From Thermoflexus sp. (lineage in GTDB: Bacteria; Chloroflexota; Anaerolineae; Aggregatilineales; Aggregatilineaceae), in the NCBI GenBank assembly GCA_020724485.1, contig DYGW01000010.1, positions 1 through 35,686 on the forward strand: 35,686 bases of DNA. The letters are read 5' to 3'. Of the stretch, positions 35,590 through 35,686 are shown piece by piece. Within the stretch, counting starts at the first letter, position 1. Every line of letters starts with the position of its first letter. Both the position numbers and the translations under genes were made by a program. Under the pieces are notes generated by a model, which had not been told where the DNA came from, did no database searches, and saw only the letters and a list, made by a program, of their open reading frames with translations.

Positions 35590-35637
35590 CCACGAACAAG
35601 CTGTTAGGGCTGGGCACTTGGGCGCTGGGATTGCCCC
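35590..35637. repeat. Right copy of the 48-bp window-end inverted repeat
   Basis: This is the exact reverse complement of bases 1-48. It continues into G/C-run sequence (35638-35686) resembling common intergenic filler in such genomes. The matching left copy starts at the first base of the window, so the shared unit may be longer than 48 bp. Confidence 0.85.
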
Positions 35638-35686
35638 CCGTTCCCCACCCCTTCCCCCACGCTGCGCGCAGGGCAGGGGAGCCGGC

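Noticed and set aside
35535-35686. A partial minus-strand gene entering from the right edge
   Set aside because: The open frame spans the dispersed inverted repeat and G-rich filler, and has no recognisable motif.

Overview
The window is high-GC bacterial DNA (about two thirds G+C by eye). Gene content and layout suggest a Chloroflexota bacterium, probably of the Anaerolineae type: a bacterial Wood-Ljungdahl carbonyl branch, a maltose-type ABC importer, a dnaG-rpoD pair, and intergenic spaces full of short palindromic repeats. The taxon is inferred from style and content, because no rRNA or marker comparison is possible here.

Layout. (1) Positions 80-7076, minus strand: a carbohydrate block that reads malE, malF, malG, then a GH13 glycosidase and a PfkB-type 2-keto-3-deoxygluconate kinase. 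No MalK ATPase is present. (2) 7077-7844: a long divergent intergenic region with candidate promoters in both directions. (3) 7845-24703, plus strand: a 17-kb Wood-Ljungdahl block. In order it holds a small HMA-like protein, the CO dehydrogenase catalytic subunit, a giant acetyl-CoA synthase fusion gene, two tandem CBS-domain proteins, AcsC, the corrinoid-protein activator AcsV, the methyltransferase AcsE, a fused MetV-MetF methylene-tetrahydrofolate reductase, and two CooC-type nickel-insertion ATPases. It ends at a clear intrinsic terminator (24807-24838). (4) 24919-26217: glutamate dehydrogenase. (5) 26453-31225: dnaG, rpoD and a Nudix-GNAT fusion. (6) 31322-35489: a UbiD-family decarboxylase, a UbiA-family prenyltransferase and CoaBC.

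The block in (3) encodes the machinery that turns CO2 or CO plus methyl-tetrahydrofolate into acetyl-CoA, or runs that reaction backwards. CODH makes CO. MetVF makes methyl-THF. AcsE moves the methyl group to the corrinoid protein AcsC/AcsD, and AcsV re-reduces that protein when its cobalt oxidises. ACS joins methyl, CO and CoA, and the CooC proteins help load nickel. Formate-THF ligase, FolD and FchA are not in the window.

The main discovery candidate is the acetyl-CoA synthase gene (10273-15699, 1808 codons). It is an AcsB-linker-AcsD fusion whose AcsB half is split by a 540-residue intein with a LAGLIDADG endonuclease. The intein sits immediately before a cysteine that ligates the A-cluster [4Fe-4S] centre, so the +1 splicing nucleophile is itself an active-site ligand. 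Enzyme maturation should therefore depend on protein splicing. Secondary points are the CXXC-less HMA-like protein coupled to CODH, the tandem CBS proteins inside the operon, a three-copy palindromic repeat family, and a 48-bp inverted repeat at the two window ends.
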